A DNA stretch of 64,000 nucleotides, from positions 1,993,615 to 2,057,614 of the forward strand of contig NW_020312867.1 in NCBI RefSeq assembly GCF_003265705.1. Direction: 5' to 3'. Of this stretch, positions 26,310 through 38,277 are shown in pieces. This stretch comes from Callorhinus ursinus. Its lineage: Eukaryota; Chordata; Mammalia; Carnivora; Otariidae. The notes under the pieces were generated by a model. The model made no database searches. It had not been told where the DNA came from and saw nothing but the letters and a program-made list of their open reading frames with translations. Each line of letters starts with the position of its first letter. The first letter of the stretch is position 1. Both the position numbers and the translations under genes were made by a program.

Positions 26310-27215
26310 AACTGTTAAGGAGGATATGCTGGAATTCTCATGCCTTGCTGGGGTGTGGGGAAGGTGAGGACCAGAAAATGATACAACAACTTTGGAAAAC
26401 AGCTTGGTAGTTTCTAATAGTGAACTTACACTTCCAATATGACCAAGTCGCTCCATTCCTAGGTATTTACCTTAGAGAGATGAAAATATATGTTTATCTA
26501 AAGATTTTTAAGCAGCTTTATTAATAATAGCAAGACACTGGAAACAACCCAAATGTTCATCAAGAGGTGAATAAATTAAAAAACGGATACAATGGAATGC
26601 AGAAATATAATGGAATACTGCTAAAAACGAACAAGAACCAAATTACTGATACATGCAAAATGAATGAATCTCAAAAACAATCTGTTGAGTGACACAGGCT
26701 AAACAAAACACAGACTAAATAAATTTAAATTTAAAAACTGATATTTGATTCAGTTATTAGGAAGCATCTAAGTATGTTTGGAGAAACTTAGGTATGGGAA
26801 TCTACTTTCCAACTATAAATCTTATGAAACCTAGATACAAAGCAAGTGCTTTATGAAAATTTAGCACTGAATTGAGATGTAAATATGCACTGGATTTCAA
26901 AGACTTAGTAGGAAAAAAGTAAAATGGCGCAATAATATTTTTTGTTGATTACCTGTTGAGATGATTTTTATTATACTGGGTTAAATAAAATGTATTATTA
27001 AAATTAATTTTGTTTTTTTTAACCTTTTTACCATGCTACTGCAAAATATAAAACTATATACCTTGCTTGCATTACATTTCTATTGGACATTGCCATTTTA
27101 TATCTCCATTGTGTTGAAAACACAGACGGATACATCCATCAAATTTACAACTATACACTTAAAATGGGCATGTTTTATTATAAATAAATTATGCTTCAAT
27201 AAAGTTGATAAATAT
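26310..27215 (+). mobile_element. LINE-1 3'-end fragment
   Basis: The segment 26310-26740 resembles the L1 ORF2 tail (GGAAACAACCCAAATGTTCA, ATGGAATACTGCTAAAAA). The segment about 27130-27215 resembles the L1 3' UTR (ACTTAAAATGGGCATG…CAATAAAGTTGAT). The sequence between is diverged and AT-rich. Confidence 0.75.
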
Positions 27216-27469
27216 TAAATTGGGTAGTATATGTGCATGTGTGATAATGTGTGTGTGTAAATGACTATCTTGCTAATGACCTTTGCTTATCAATAATCAG
27301 AAATGAAAAAAATTCACAGATATGCAAACCCTTAAGAGGAATAGTTCATGTGACACATTAAATTATATTGCAGTTACTTAACATTGGCCTCCCTCACTAG
27401 TGATTGAGTTTCTCAAAAGCAAGAATCCTGTCTTGTTCATCTCTGTATTAAGCCTAGCACTTAACATAG

Positions 27470-27690
27470 TAATTTAACATTTATCAGTGTTTTAATAGCT
27501 GCAGAACTGTCCCAGACACATTACATATAGTTTAATTTCCACAAAATCCCTGCAAATTTGGCATCGTTACTCCCATTTTTCAGATGAAAAACTGAGGGTC
27601 AGAGGTCAGAAAGGTTGGAGTCACTCACCAAATAGCCACTAGTAAGTGAAAGAGCTTTGTTCCAAACCCACATTTACCTCAACTCCCAAA
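27470..27690 (-). mobile_element. MIR fragment
   Basis: TTTTCAGATGAAAAACTGAG, preceded by TAATTTCCACAAAATCCCTG and the AACATTTATCAGTGTTTTAA end, is a long minus-strand MIR. Confidence 0.75.
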
Positions 27691-29454
27691 ACCCACTCTT
27701 CCATGCTATATCACACTGCCACCTTTCCAGGAGGGCATTTCATGATTGCTCAATGCCTAAATCCCAGTAAAGAGTGGTACTTAGGAGCAATGGAACCACA
27801 GAATTTTCCTGAACTTCTAGTGCTACAGCCTCCAAGTCTTGAACGGGCTTCTCTCTAGACAGAGAGCAACTTGGCAACTCTTGCTAGATCAGGATGAATC
27901 TAGTAGGAAAAAAAAAAAATCCCTCCTAATTAAACTTTCCATTTGGGAGTCTGAAGAAGAAAAATAACACAGAACAAAGAAGCATGGGAAAGAGAAAAAA
28001 GGGAATGCTGAATCTGCTAAAATAGCTAGTTAATGAAAAGAATTAATCTAACAGTAACTTCAGCATTCAAATATGAAAAGTTAGAGGAGATCCTACAGAG
28101 GTACAGTTTCTAAAGCTTTTGGAGCACCTTTTTAATTAGGCTCCCAGAATCTCAGCATTCCTGTTTGAATAATCCATATTTCTGGTTATTTATTCAGCTC
28201 CCCACTGCTGCACATTACCAAGCCATATGCTACAGGAATACATCACTTCATATTTGCACTCAACCATCCAAAGACATTGGCAGTTCAGACCTTTAAGAAG
28301 CTTAGGAAAAAGTCCCTGTAGAGTACAGTTTTAAGGTTAGAAAGCCCAGGAAGCCAAATGCATCTTCTTTATATGCCATTTACTTGGGAGAAGGCGGGTC
28401 ATTTCAACAAAAGAACAGGCAATTAGAAGGGTAAAGGAGATAAACAAACAAAAGACTCAAGAGAGTAAAGCTAGCAAAAATCAGCTGAAAACTAAAGGCC
28501 TCCGAATAATTCCAATGCCCCTCTCTGCACTTTAAAATAGATTTTTTAAAGCAATTCCACAAAGGAAGATTTTCAATCAATCCAAGGTCTCGTATGCACT
28601 GGACAAACGAAGAGGTCTACTGTGCCCCCAGCCCTACACATGCCTAAAGAGAAGATATTTTAGAAACATAACCTTGAAAATCTTAAATACAAAAATAGTT
28701 TTAAACAAAAACATGGTCACTGAAGAATTTGCTACAATATCAAAACAATGGAAATAGTCTCAATATCACCAACAGAATACTAAGTAAGCTATCTTTCCTT
28801 AGAGTCCATTATACAGTTACTGAAAACTCCCACAAAGATGTCACGGCATGAGAAATGCCACGTTAAGTTTAAAAAGAAACAGTACAGAAAATTACATTTG
28901 TGACAGGACTAAAAAGCTGGCAAAAACAAGGAAATAATTACAGAAAAAAAGAGTGAAAGAAATCTACACTCAAAGTTGGCTTGTGTTTACATGACAAGAG
29001 CTGTTTTTTTAGCTTCTTAGAGGCAGGAATCCTGTCTTACTCATTTCTTTTATAAGCGCAGCACTTAACATAGTACCTTATCAGTGTTTTAACAGCAGTT
29101 TTGCATGTCTATATTCTAAATTATATTTAATAGATACATTTATTGAATTTATAAAAAATTTTTTCAAAGATCTAGTTTAACATAGTTTGCATGTACATGA
29201 ATAGAAGTTTCAAGAGTGCAGACTCTAGCTCGATTTCATGAAGAGTAATAATGATTAGTGTCTTCCAGCCACACAAACATGGTCTAGTGGCTCTCAGTTT
29301 AAAAAATGGCCACTTAACCCCACCACACTCTGGTCACCATACCCCTGCTCCCATTTCTCCCAGATTTCTCAAGGGTTATTGACACAAGCTACCTCCCATT
29401 TACTTCCAACATTAGGATTCCATGAAATATACTAAACACGATATCCATTTTAAA

Positions 29455-29646
29455 GATTTTATTTTTATTTATTTGACAGAGAGAGACACACCGAGAGAGG
29501 GAACACAAGCAGGGGGAGTGGGAGAGGGAGAAGCAGGCTTCCCGCTGAGCAGGGAGCCCAATGTGGGGCTCGATCCCAGGACCGTGGGATCATGACCTGA
29601 GCCAAAGGCAGACGCTTAACGACTGAGCCACCAGGCGCCTCAACAT
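29455..29646 (-). mobile_element. CAN-SINE, sense to CTNNBL1
   Basis: Read on the minus strand, this is a young-looking element with GGCTCAGGTCATGATCCC and a GA-rich (CT on minus) tract near the tail. It is flanked by the 15-bp direct repeat GATATCCATTTTAAA at 29440-29454 and 29647-29661. Confidence 0.96.
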
Positions 29647-30010
29647 GATATCCATTTTAAATACCTTAAGGAATTAGAGCATAAATAATAGGAAGATCTA
29701 TAAGGAAATTACCATAAAGAAAAGTTCGAGAACTGTCTTGCACATTTTCATATCTCCTATGCAAGCCACATAGCACATGTGCAATTCACAGAAAATATAT
29801 AATGAAAAATATGTATAAATAAAAAATGATACTCTGCTATCAACAAGAAAAATACAGACAAACATATGGAATAGATAGGTCTATGTGATATAAAGTTAGA
29901 AATTAACATAGGGTATGTTTAGAAGATCATGACTAGATTTCCCAAAACCGACACAGTAAGAGGAGCAAAAAGACATTTCCCTTCAAGAGCAGTCATATCA
30001 CCAACTGATA

Positions 30011-30307
30011 CAACAGGTTACAAACAGACCAAAATGTACTTTCTATTCACCCACTCTAACTTGAGAGAAGACCCTCTCGACACACACACACACCCACACA
30101 CCCACACACACCCACACACACCCACACACCCACACACACACCCCTGAAGGACCTACTGTTTTTCATATCTAAGAAACTCAACAGGTTACAAACAGACCAA
30201 AATGTACTTTCTATTCACCCACTCTAACTTGAGAGAAGACCCTCTCGCCCCCCCCCCACACACACACACCCCTGAAGGACCTACTGTTTTTCATATCTAA
30301 GAAACTC
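30011..30307 (+). repeat. 168-bp tandem duplication containing a CA-rich microsatellite
   Basis: Unit 1 is 30011-30178 and unit 2 is 30179-30307. Both begin CAACAGGTTAC and end GGACCTACTG…AAGAAACTC. Unique parts are essentially identical, but the internal repeat differs: unit 1 has about 63 bp of CA/CCCACA repeat (30080-30142), while unit 2 has a C10 run followed by a short CA run. The block ends about 90 bp from the donor end of exon G. Confidence 0.93.
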
Positions 30308-30394
30308 AATGGCCATAGATACGTGTTCTGGAATTTGGGCTAACGGTGAGGAGCTGGACAAAAAAACCGGAGCACTAGGAGATAAGAAACGTAC

Positions 30395-30543
30395 CTGAGC
30401 ATGAGATTCATCAGCTGTAGACCCTCACCCTTCAGGAAGCGCTCACGATTGGAACTGAGCATCAGGCAGGAACAGAGTGAATCAAACAGATTCTCCATCA
30501 TCTCCTGCTCTTCAGCGGTGCTAGGATTGTGTCTTTTAAACAC
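30395..30543 (-). CDS. CTNNBL1: CTNNBL1 exon G (about residues 294-343)
   Basis: This 149-nt exon encodes 49 codons from VFKRHNPSTAEEQEMMENLF to LMNLML plus AG of an Arg codon. It includes the conserved segment FDSLCSCLMLSSNRER. The acceptor ends TTGCTCAACAG and the donor is GTACGT. The reading frame stays open upstream into the intron as far as 30606, but those residues precede the acceptor and are not part of the known protein. Two same-orientation SINEs flank the exon, at 29455-29646 and 31541-31739, and a 168-bp tandem duplication lies just beyond its donor. Confidence 0.98.
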
Positions 30544-32227
30544 CTGTTGAGCAAAGACACCAGAAAGCATGGAGCCATAAGAGAACATCTTTTCATCAGT
30601 CAGCACTCAACAATTTCTGAAGTCTGCCTGTCCTGATAAGCCCAACAACTGAGGAAGCAGAAGCTCACCAAACAAAATTCTCTGCAGCTTCCATGTTAGA
30701 GAAACTGGACTTTCTGAGTCACAGGTATTAGACAGCTATCAGTTCAAACAAAAAACCAAAACACTCAACTGACCACTGGGTCCATAAGTGATTGATAGTT
30801 CCAACGAGGCAGATTTAAAAACAAAACAAAACAAAAAAACCCGAAAACCCAAACCAACAAAACCCTTTTACTGTGAAATGGAGCACAGACATAGAAAATT
30901 CCATAAATGGCATATACAGCTGAAACCACCGTCTCCAGGTCAAAAACCAACTTTGCCAGTTCCCTCCAAACCCCTCTATTTGCCCAGCCCAACCACGACC
31001 CAGTTCACCCCTTCTAACAGAAACCACAATCTGGAAGGGCCACAATCTAAGGAAGTTTCCTAACCGTTGGGGCTACTGAACTGCCTTACACAGCAGTTGT
31101 GGCTCTAAAGTCATGGAAATAGCTAAAAGCAGAAGTTTCGTCTCTGCCAGAGATACACGGCATGTTAAGAGGAAAGCCTTTTATCAGTATATGCATACCC
31201 AGAGACTCCACTAAAAAATGATCAATAATCTTGCAGGAACAGGACGAAGCACCTTCCCAGAACACTGGGAACAGATTCACATTTCAAAGCTCTATTTTTT
31301 GGGGTGGAGGCCAAGCCACTCAGGCTGCTGGCACCAAGATGGCAGATGTATGCAAACTGACATCTCAGACACTCCCAACACTCAAGATTTTATCCAAATG
31401 ATCTATATTCAGTCTTGGTTTTAGAATAGCACAGAAGAGATTTGTTAGAAGAAATCTTAACAGTATTTTCAGAATGCCAGCAGAACATTTCAACTAGACT
31501 TACATTTCTTACAATGAGAAAATGGCATTTTCTAATTTCTCTCTTTTTTTTAAAGATTTTATTTATTTATTTGACAGAGAGAGAGAGACAGCGAGAGAGG
31601 GAACACAAGCAGGGGGAATGGGAGGGCAAAGCAGGCTTCCCGCGGAGCAGGGAGCCTGATGTGGGGCTCGATCCCAGGACCCTGGGATCATGACCTGAGC
31701 CAAAGGCAGACGCTTAACAACTGAGCCACCCAGGTGCCCCATTTTCTAATTTCTTATTCCAGCCTCTAGAACCACATCCTTCCCTATCCTCTTCCGTGAC
31801 CTCTATCCCACAGCATTGGAACTTGTATTCCTTGAGCTTATCTGGATTCTAAATGAAGAGAATCCATTTTACTGGCAGACTGAAAGGAAAGGAAGTGATT
31901 AATCTTGGGACTGGGTCAACTGGAAATAATTTGGTATTCTCGGCCCAAGAATATACCCTTAAGCAGGAAGCACACCTCTTCTGAATTGACAAATATCAGA
32001 AGACGGAGAAAATCCATAGCAGATACACAGTGATACCTGGTCATAAAGAGCAAATGACTAAGAAAAGGAGGCAAACTATGTAGCTCCACTGTAACCTCAA
32101 ACCTGCCAACATACTCCATATGGCTTGCATTACATGGCCTATTTCTTCCCACATTTTCTAGCTCCACCTCCCATTTAAAGCAGGCCATGTATCTTCATGG
32201 CAGACAGGAAGCATAAGAATTACTCAC
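30544..32227 (-). other. CTNNBL1: CTNNBL1 intron between exons F and G
   Basis: The intron is 1,684 nt with standard GTGAGT and CAACAG ends. Apart from the SINE at 31541-31739, I see no element in it. Confidence 0.9.
31541..31739 (-). mobile_element. CAN-SINE, sense to CTNNBL1
   Basis: This element is very similar to the copy at 29455-29646 and has the same orientation. It has a 15-bp target-site duplication CATTTTCTAATTTCT at 31526-31540 and 31740-31754. Confidence 0.96.
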
Positions 32228-32286
32228 GGATAACTGCTGAAGAAGCACATCGATTCCATCCAGCTCCCCAAGCAATTCCCTGTTTT
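32228..32286 (-). CDS. CTNNBL1: CTNNBL1 exon F (about residues 274-293)
   Basis: This 59-nt exon completes a Glu codon with AA and encodes 19 further codons, NRELLGELDGIDVLLQQLS. It is the smallest CTNNBL1 exon in the window and belongs to the armadillo-like repeats. The acceptor is TTCCCCTTTTAG and the donor GTGAGTA, a strong U2-type site. Its start phase (1) and end phase (0) agree with exons E and G. Confidence 0.97.
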
Positions 32287-32522
32287 CTAAAAGGGGAAAA
32301 AAATAGAGGAAGAAAAAAATGAAGCTAACTGTCAGATTTTACAGCCGTCTAACACTGATACATCAGCAAACAAAATCAATACAGCTTGACAGAGTACAAA
32401 AGCTGCACAGAGAGCGAGAGGGAGAGCAAGGGGATGCCAAAGGCAAGAGAGCTTGCTGTCATGATTTGAAACAAGCCTGGCTCCTATCCTAACAGAATAT
32501 CAATACTGAGAGGGAGCCTCAC

Positions 32523-32595
32523 CATCATTGTCCTGGAGCAATATGGCCAGCACTTCACTACAATACAGTTTGTTGGCATCAAAAGGCATCTTTGC
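32523..32595 (-). CDS. CTNNBL1: CTNNBL1 exon E (about residues 250-274)
   Basis: This 73-nt exon encodes 24 codons, AKMPFDANKLYCSEV through LLQDND, plus the first base of a Glu codon. It is too short to stand out as an open reading frame and was found by reading the minus strand for the expected protein. The acceptor is TTTCCCCACAG and the donor GTGAGG. Only 236 nt (32287-32522) separate it from exon F, the shortest intron in the window. Confidence 0.97.
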
Positions 32596-32729
32596 CTGTG
32601 GGGAAATAGGAGAAATGAGAAAAAATGTTAAGGGGCCATGCTTCCTTCCCCGGGATGAATTTTTCACAAGAACTAGGATCTGAGTTAGAAAGAAGCAGAA
32701 GTTAGAAAGCAGAAAGGCAGGTTAATGGT

Positions 32730-32752
32730 AAAAAAAAAAAAAAAAAAAAAAA
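32730..32752. repeat. A23 run near exon E
   Basis: A pure A run lies about 135 bp on the upstream (intronic) side of exon E. It reads as poly-U-complement T on the transcribed minus strand. Confidence 0.97.
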
Positions 32753-35019
32753 GTCTGCCTCTACTCTCAAGAGATCAGACTCAAATACTACATAGTAAAA
32801 CCATAAATGGCAGATGTACACAATGGCTCTCACATTGCTAATGCCCAGGTATGAAAGTCACTTCCTCAGTGAAGCCTTCCCAGGTTCCCCATTTTAAGTC
32901 CAGGGACTGTTGTCTAGCATTATAGTACATACTCAAATGTGAACTAGAGGAATGATTGAAAGTTTTGAAAGTTTTGAAATTTTAAGACTAAAATCCATTA
33001 TGAAGCTTTGTTCACATATTACAATCATAAAATTAGGCTGTAAATTAGCTGACAGATGATGAGAGGAGGTGAAAAGAAAGCAAGTTCTTGTTTAGATTAG
33101 TTGAATGTATTTATAATAAAGTAGTTCCTTTTGGATTTTTTTAATGCTTAAAATTTAATTTGAAATCATAAACCTATCTGTTCGTGTGCCATAATCTGCC
33201 TACTATTTAAAAAGGAAACCACATTAAAAATGCAGAAATGTGTTAATATTTTAACACCCAAATTACTACCCACAATTCTTTTCCTGCTGCATGCTCTGCT
33301 ACTTGGTGTTTCAGAGGGGACATATTTACTGCAGAGACTATCTTTTATGGCTGTCCACATTTTTGCTTCGGTAGCAAGACAACTATCTCACCATTAATAA
33401 GGCCCCTTTGGATAAAGGTGCACAGAGGAGCAAACCTCATCGATGTGTTTTTATTTACCATCCCTTGGTCCTTAAAATGCAGGCACATGGACAACAATTG
33501 TTAATCAACAGCAGCCTTGCTACCTATCCAGGTTTTTGAAATGACAAATCATTTCTGTACCTGGAAAGGATAGGGAAGTGTTCGTCTTAGAGCTAACACC
33601 TCCATCACCTTAGTGCTATTCACAGTTCTGTTTGGACACTGATTTTGTACTTAAGAAGGAAGAGTGGCCCCTAATGAAGCAACACCCAGCAACTTTTCAG
33701 TTTTCTATGCACGTTTTTCTCATCAAGCCTAAGTGCACCCCACAGGGTTTCAGGAAGCTGACCATCTTAGGTTAAAAGATCTGTTAATGCCAAGTCTTAC
33801 GTGTACTGACTCTGCAAGGTATGCTCCCTGGGCAAGCTTGAGGCCTTGTTTCAAGAAATTCAGCATATAACAGCCAGGGTTTAAATGCAATCTGTAGTAT
33901 GTTTCACTTTAAGGAAAGCAGTTTTATAAAAGTCAAAACACAGTGATAAGCCAAGGGGTAAGCATCTCTATCAGAATCAAGGACCTGCTAATAAAATTAC
34001 TTACTCAAATTATTTAAATTACAAGTACTGGTATTTTTAAATGATTTAAGCCACCACCACTTCACTTATATGCAGCTTTTCAAGGACCAGGGTTCTTGTT
34101 TGAAACAAGATGCACTTAACTAAAAGAAGCCAAAAGACATCATAGCCTTTCTGTGGTTTCAATGCCTCTTGTCCTTTATTTGATTTTATAAATCCTATCT
34201 CCAAGATAAGGGGGAGATTTTCTCTTTTTTTTTCCAACGAGTATTTATTGGGCATCTGCTATATGCAAGAGAAAGAACTAAACATGGAAAGCACACAGGT
34301 GAATTAGACGTGAACCTTGTCCATTGTTACGGCATTTAAAAATATTACGCTGAATTAAAAATAATTTTAATAAGTAATACGGTCATGTTTAAAAAATATA
34401 TATATGAATCTAGGATTGATGCACCTAGGTTTGACTCATGAGCATGTACTACCTATGTGACACAAAGTCTACAGTTCCCAAACTATGTGCCGAGGTACCT
34501 GGGGTGTCAAACTCAGTTCACAGGGGCACTGCAGGATACTTTAAAATTTCCAAAGAAAGCACAGTGACATTTGACATCTGTTGAACACTGCATTAACTAC
34601 TAGCTCCAGGTATACTCTTTTGATGACATCCTGTCTTTGTGAAGCTGGTTTTTGGTGGTTGCTGCAATAAAAGAACTGTGTGAAAATCAGTATGGAGCAG
34701 GAATGAGGGCGGTGGTGTTCAACTGGATTCCAAGGTTTTAGAAGTTGTGCAGCACTCAAAAGGCACACACATCTATTAGTAAGTAACTGTGGTCTTTAAG
34801 TATAAAATAAAATTTTTTTTCTTTTAATTCATGTGTATTACTTTTTCAAATGGCTACTAAATTGTTAGGGCATAAATACGTATTAAATTGCTTGGACCCT
34901 AACTACTTAATAAACATGATTGTTAGGTCCTTCCTGGCATAGGGGCACTATAAAAATGAAATTCCTAAGACATCCAGGGCACCATGAACTGAGGGTGGGC
35001 ATCTACGACCCAAGGAACA

Positions 35020-35345
35020 TTCCTTGGTCTTAAATTTCCTTATCTGTAAAAAGCAAATAATAAAAAACATCCTAATAATAATAAAATAAATGAATAACAT
35101 ATCAGGAGAGTTATTATGAGAATTAAATACGGTAGTACAGAAGTACCTAACACATAAAGTTTTTCTCATGACTAGAATCAGAAACATCCAGGCTAGAATC
35201 TCAGCTCTTATGGTTTTCAGCTACGTGATCTTGGCCAAATTACTCTGCCTCTCTCGCCCAATTTCTCTTATGTTAAGTAAAAATAAGTAATAATTTCCTC
35301 ATGGGGTAGCTGGATTAAATTAAACAGTAGATACATCACAGGCAC
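35020..35345 (+). mobile_element. Two adjacent MIR fragments
   Basis: The first (about 35020-35165) has CCTTATCTGTAAAAAGCAA and a GAGAATTAAATACGGTAG tail part. The second (about 35180-35345) has GATCTTGGCCAAATTACTC and AGATACATCACAGGCACCCA. Confidence 0.65.
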
Positions 35346-35729
35346 CCAACAGCTAGTTCCCCTCTACTGAAAATTCCTGATTGCCCCAGGAAATCTCCAG
35401 CTTTTGCTGTAACACTTCAAGGAGTGTCCAGTTTGCCCAAAGTAAACTTTTAAAAATCAAAATTATAATTTCATCACTTTTTCTATTAAAATATAGGTTC
35501 TTTGAAAAACTGGCATGAAGGAGGAATCTAATCAGAAAGTCAAAATGATTAGACCCCGTAACTCCCCAACACTGAGCCCTAAAATGCTTCAGAGCCCCTG
35601 AAAGGGGTACACTGTAAAGTATCTTGGCAAGAAGGGGAGGCTTTGGAGATACCCGGGCCCAACTGCCACAGGCTCTGCCCCATACTTCCCGTGGGGTTGG
35701 GGCAATCACTTTTCTGTGGAATTCTTCCC

Positions 35730-35835
35730 ACATCTGTAAACTGAGGATAGCAGCACCCACTTGGAAGGTTGTAAGGATCAGAAATAATATATGTGAGGTA
35801 TCCAGAATAACGCTTCCCACATAGTCAACAGCCAA
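35730..35835 (+). mobile_element. MIR 3' fragment
   Basis: ACATCTGTAAACTGAGGATA through AACGCTTCCCACATAGTCAA matches the 3' half of MIR. Confidence 0.6.
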
Positions 35836-36977
35836 CACATGACACTCATATCAGATGGGGAAAACTTAATGGTGATGATAATGACAACCAAGTATTTTAA
35901 TCTTGTGGAATAGAAATAAAGGAAACTGTGGGCCAGGTGGGAAGGAAGGGGTCTATAATCTTTCACGTCTAGCCAAAGACAAAAAGTCACCAAGCAAGTT
36001 TTATTTCTATTTAAATATCAGCCAGAGACGATGGCCTCCAAGCTTACAAAATATCAAACTGCCAAATTACAAGGATATTTAGTTAAAATCAGGAGAAAGG
36101 AGAACTCATTTAGGAGATATGGTCTCTTGGAGTTTGTAAAGTTAACCAATGGGACCTGAAGCTTCTGGGGGCTGTCTTCTATCCAGGAGCCTGGTGATCC
36201 TAAATCTTTCAGCTGTCAGAGTAATTATAGAGTCAAGCATAGGTTTGTACTCAGCATGTACTAGCCTCGAATAAAATTAAACTTCACCTCTTTGGGAACT
36301 GCTGCTTTTTTGGAAAGTACAAAACAATTATGCTCCCACCCGCAGCCAGAAGCTGCAGGTTATTTCTGCAGCTCACCTCTGGTACCTGGAACACATGGGG
36401 CAGGTTCAGACACATCCACAGCTCTGTAAAATTGCTGAAGCAGATTGTGCCCTGTAAAATCCCAGCTCCTGGTCATAGGAGGCTAAGAACTTCCCATCAA
36501 CCAGTTGTACGCATAGTATCATGTAGCCTATTCTCAATTCATTAGCTCACATGCTGAATGTTACAACTGTTTCTGAAACACTGATTTAACTGGGAAACAA
36601 AGGGAATCTTAATTTTGTTTCTTTTAGAAAAGGAAAAATAAAACTTTGGGCTTTGGTGTTATTTTCAATAGTACACAACATCCTAATAAGCTGGTATTCC
36701 CCATAAAAATGAACTGTGATGGTCTCGCTCACACTCCTGTTACCTGCTCACCTGCTAACCCATTTAATGCAATTGTCTGCAATAGGTTTCATCCTCATTA
36801 GCACAAATTAGTGACATTTCATTAAGTGGATGAAAAATCCGTGAGTATTTCTATATACTGCTAGGCTACCAGCACCAAAAGAGGACTCATCAAGGTGCCA
36901 CTCACTGAAGAAATACTCAAAGACTACTGAATAAATATGGGATGATCAAACAGCAAGGCTTAACAGGCAACATAAAC

Positions 36978-37145
36978 TATGGTGGTTCTCAGATGTTAAC
37001 CAGCCGCCAAGTCACCTGGAGGGCTTCTTAAAATTAACTGCCAGACCCACCCAAGATGGGTGGAGTCAGCAGGTCAAGGGGTAGGTTCAAGAATTTGCAT
37101 TTTTAACATGTTGCCATGGGAACACATCTTGAGAACAACTGGGAG
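36978..37145 (+). mobile_element. MER5A-like hAT-Charlie MITE remnant
   Basis: The segment runs from GTGGTTCTCAGATGTTAACC through GTCACCTGGAGGGCTTCTTA and GAATTTGCATTTTTAACATG to TTGAGAACAACTGG. The ends form the weak inverted repeat typical of this short element. Confidence 0.7.
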
Positions 37146-37404
37146 ATGCAAAAATAATGGAGACCCAGTCCTTGCTTTCAAAGAGTTGATGGATACTTAA
37201 AGAAAGACAATAAGCACATACACCAAGAAGGTCTGCTGGGTGGTGAAGAAAAAATGCTTCATGAGGATAAATGTCACACAGTTATAGGTAAATGTCAGAA
37301 CCCAGATCTGCTGCCTCCCACAAGAGAACCAGTATGGAAAAAGTAAAATGTCTGATATTCAGACAAGAAAGAAGGTGGCAATGGGCTGGGGGGCAAAGTA
37401 GTGC

Positions 37405-37560
37405 CATGGAAAGGGTGTGTGAAGAAAGTCTGGAGTCTTGGATTTAATCCCAGCTCTATCTCTAACTAGCTGTATGAATTTGGGCAAGGCACTTAATCTC
37501 TATAGGTCTCGATTTTTTTAATTTGCAATAGAAGTTATAAATTTCCTTTCAGTTCTAAAA
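37405..37560 (+). mobile_element. MIR fragment
   Basis: GGATTTAATCCCAGCTCTAT and GGGCAAGGCACTTAATCTCT give a clear MIR core. Confidence 0.85.
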
Positions 37561-38069
37561 ATGATGGTGGTTACATGAAAGAGTAGGGATTTAAACTGAT
37601 TAATGAAGGCTGCGTATAACTGAGAAGTATGTAAGAAAGACAGGAGTCATTCCTGGTGGAAGGAGGAGCATGAACAACAGATACAGAGGTCAAAATCATT
37701 CTGACCTTTGCAGGGCAGGGGGTAGGTAAAAATGTCTGAAAAGTAATAAGACCAACATTTAAAAAGTGAGAAATGAAAAAGTCAGACTGGGCCAGGTATA
37801 AGGGGACTTTAAAAGTAAGCAGAAAAGGTGGGATCTGATGGAGAGGTCATCAGCATCGTGTAGAAGGAGGTTCTTGAACAGGGAATGGCACACTGAAAAT
37901 GGAGTGTTAAATCTAGTGCAGGAGTAGTGCAGAATAAAAATGGCTAACAGTAATGTTCACATCTCCAAAGAGCAGAGGATATTAGTGAGGGTTGTCCATT
38001 AGAATCACAGGTGGAACTTCTCTAAAATATACCAAAGACAGAGACTGAGACAAAGGGTCTGGAAAACTG

Positions 38070-38277
38070 CTTTTGTTTTGTTTTTTAGATTTTATTTATT
38101 TATTTGAGAGAGAGTGTGTGTGAGAGAATGTGCATGAAATGGGGGAGGGCCAGAGGGAGAAGCAGACTCCCTGCTCAGTGGGGAGCCTGCAGATAAAGGG
38201 CTCAATCCTGGGACTCCGGGATCATGACCTGAGCTGAAGGCAGACGCTTAACCGACTGAGTTACCCAGGTGCCCCAT
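38070..38277 (-). mobile_element. CAN-SINE, sense to CTNNBL1
   Basis: It ends (minus-strand head) at GGGGCACCTGGGTAACTCAG and begins with an A-rich tail complement. A short imperfect flanking duplication is seen, GGAAAACTG at 38061-38069 and GGAAATCTG at 38278-38286. The GT/GA-rich segment near the tail has diverged. Confidence 0.94.

Larger units (their letters stand above)
9315..30394 (-). other. CTNNBL1: 21-kb CTNNBL1 intron between exons G and H
   Basis: This GT-AG intron is dominated by the L1 fragments listed. Between them, 12960-13850, 14470-15360, 15800-16610, 23390-25640 and 27700-29440 look unique or too diverged to classify. The segment 18090-18400 resembles an old repeat I could not identify. 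Confidence 0.8.

Noticed and set aside
30080..30142. Regularly spaced CACACC units, possibly a CRISPR-like array
   Set aside because: It is a simple-sequence microsatellite without unique spacers, in a vertebrate genome.
35353..35838. 161-residue minus-strand open frame, the longest in the window
   Set aside because: It lies in an intron, crosses a MIR fragment, has no recognisable domain or splice context, and its composition is that of translated noncoding DNA.
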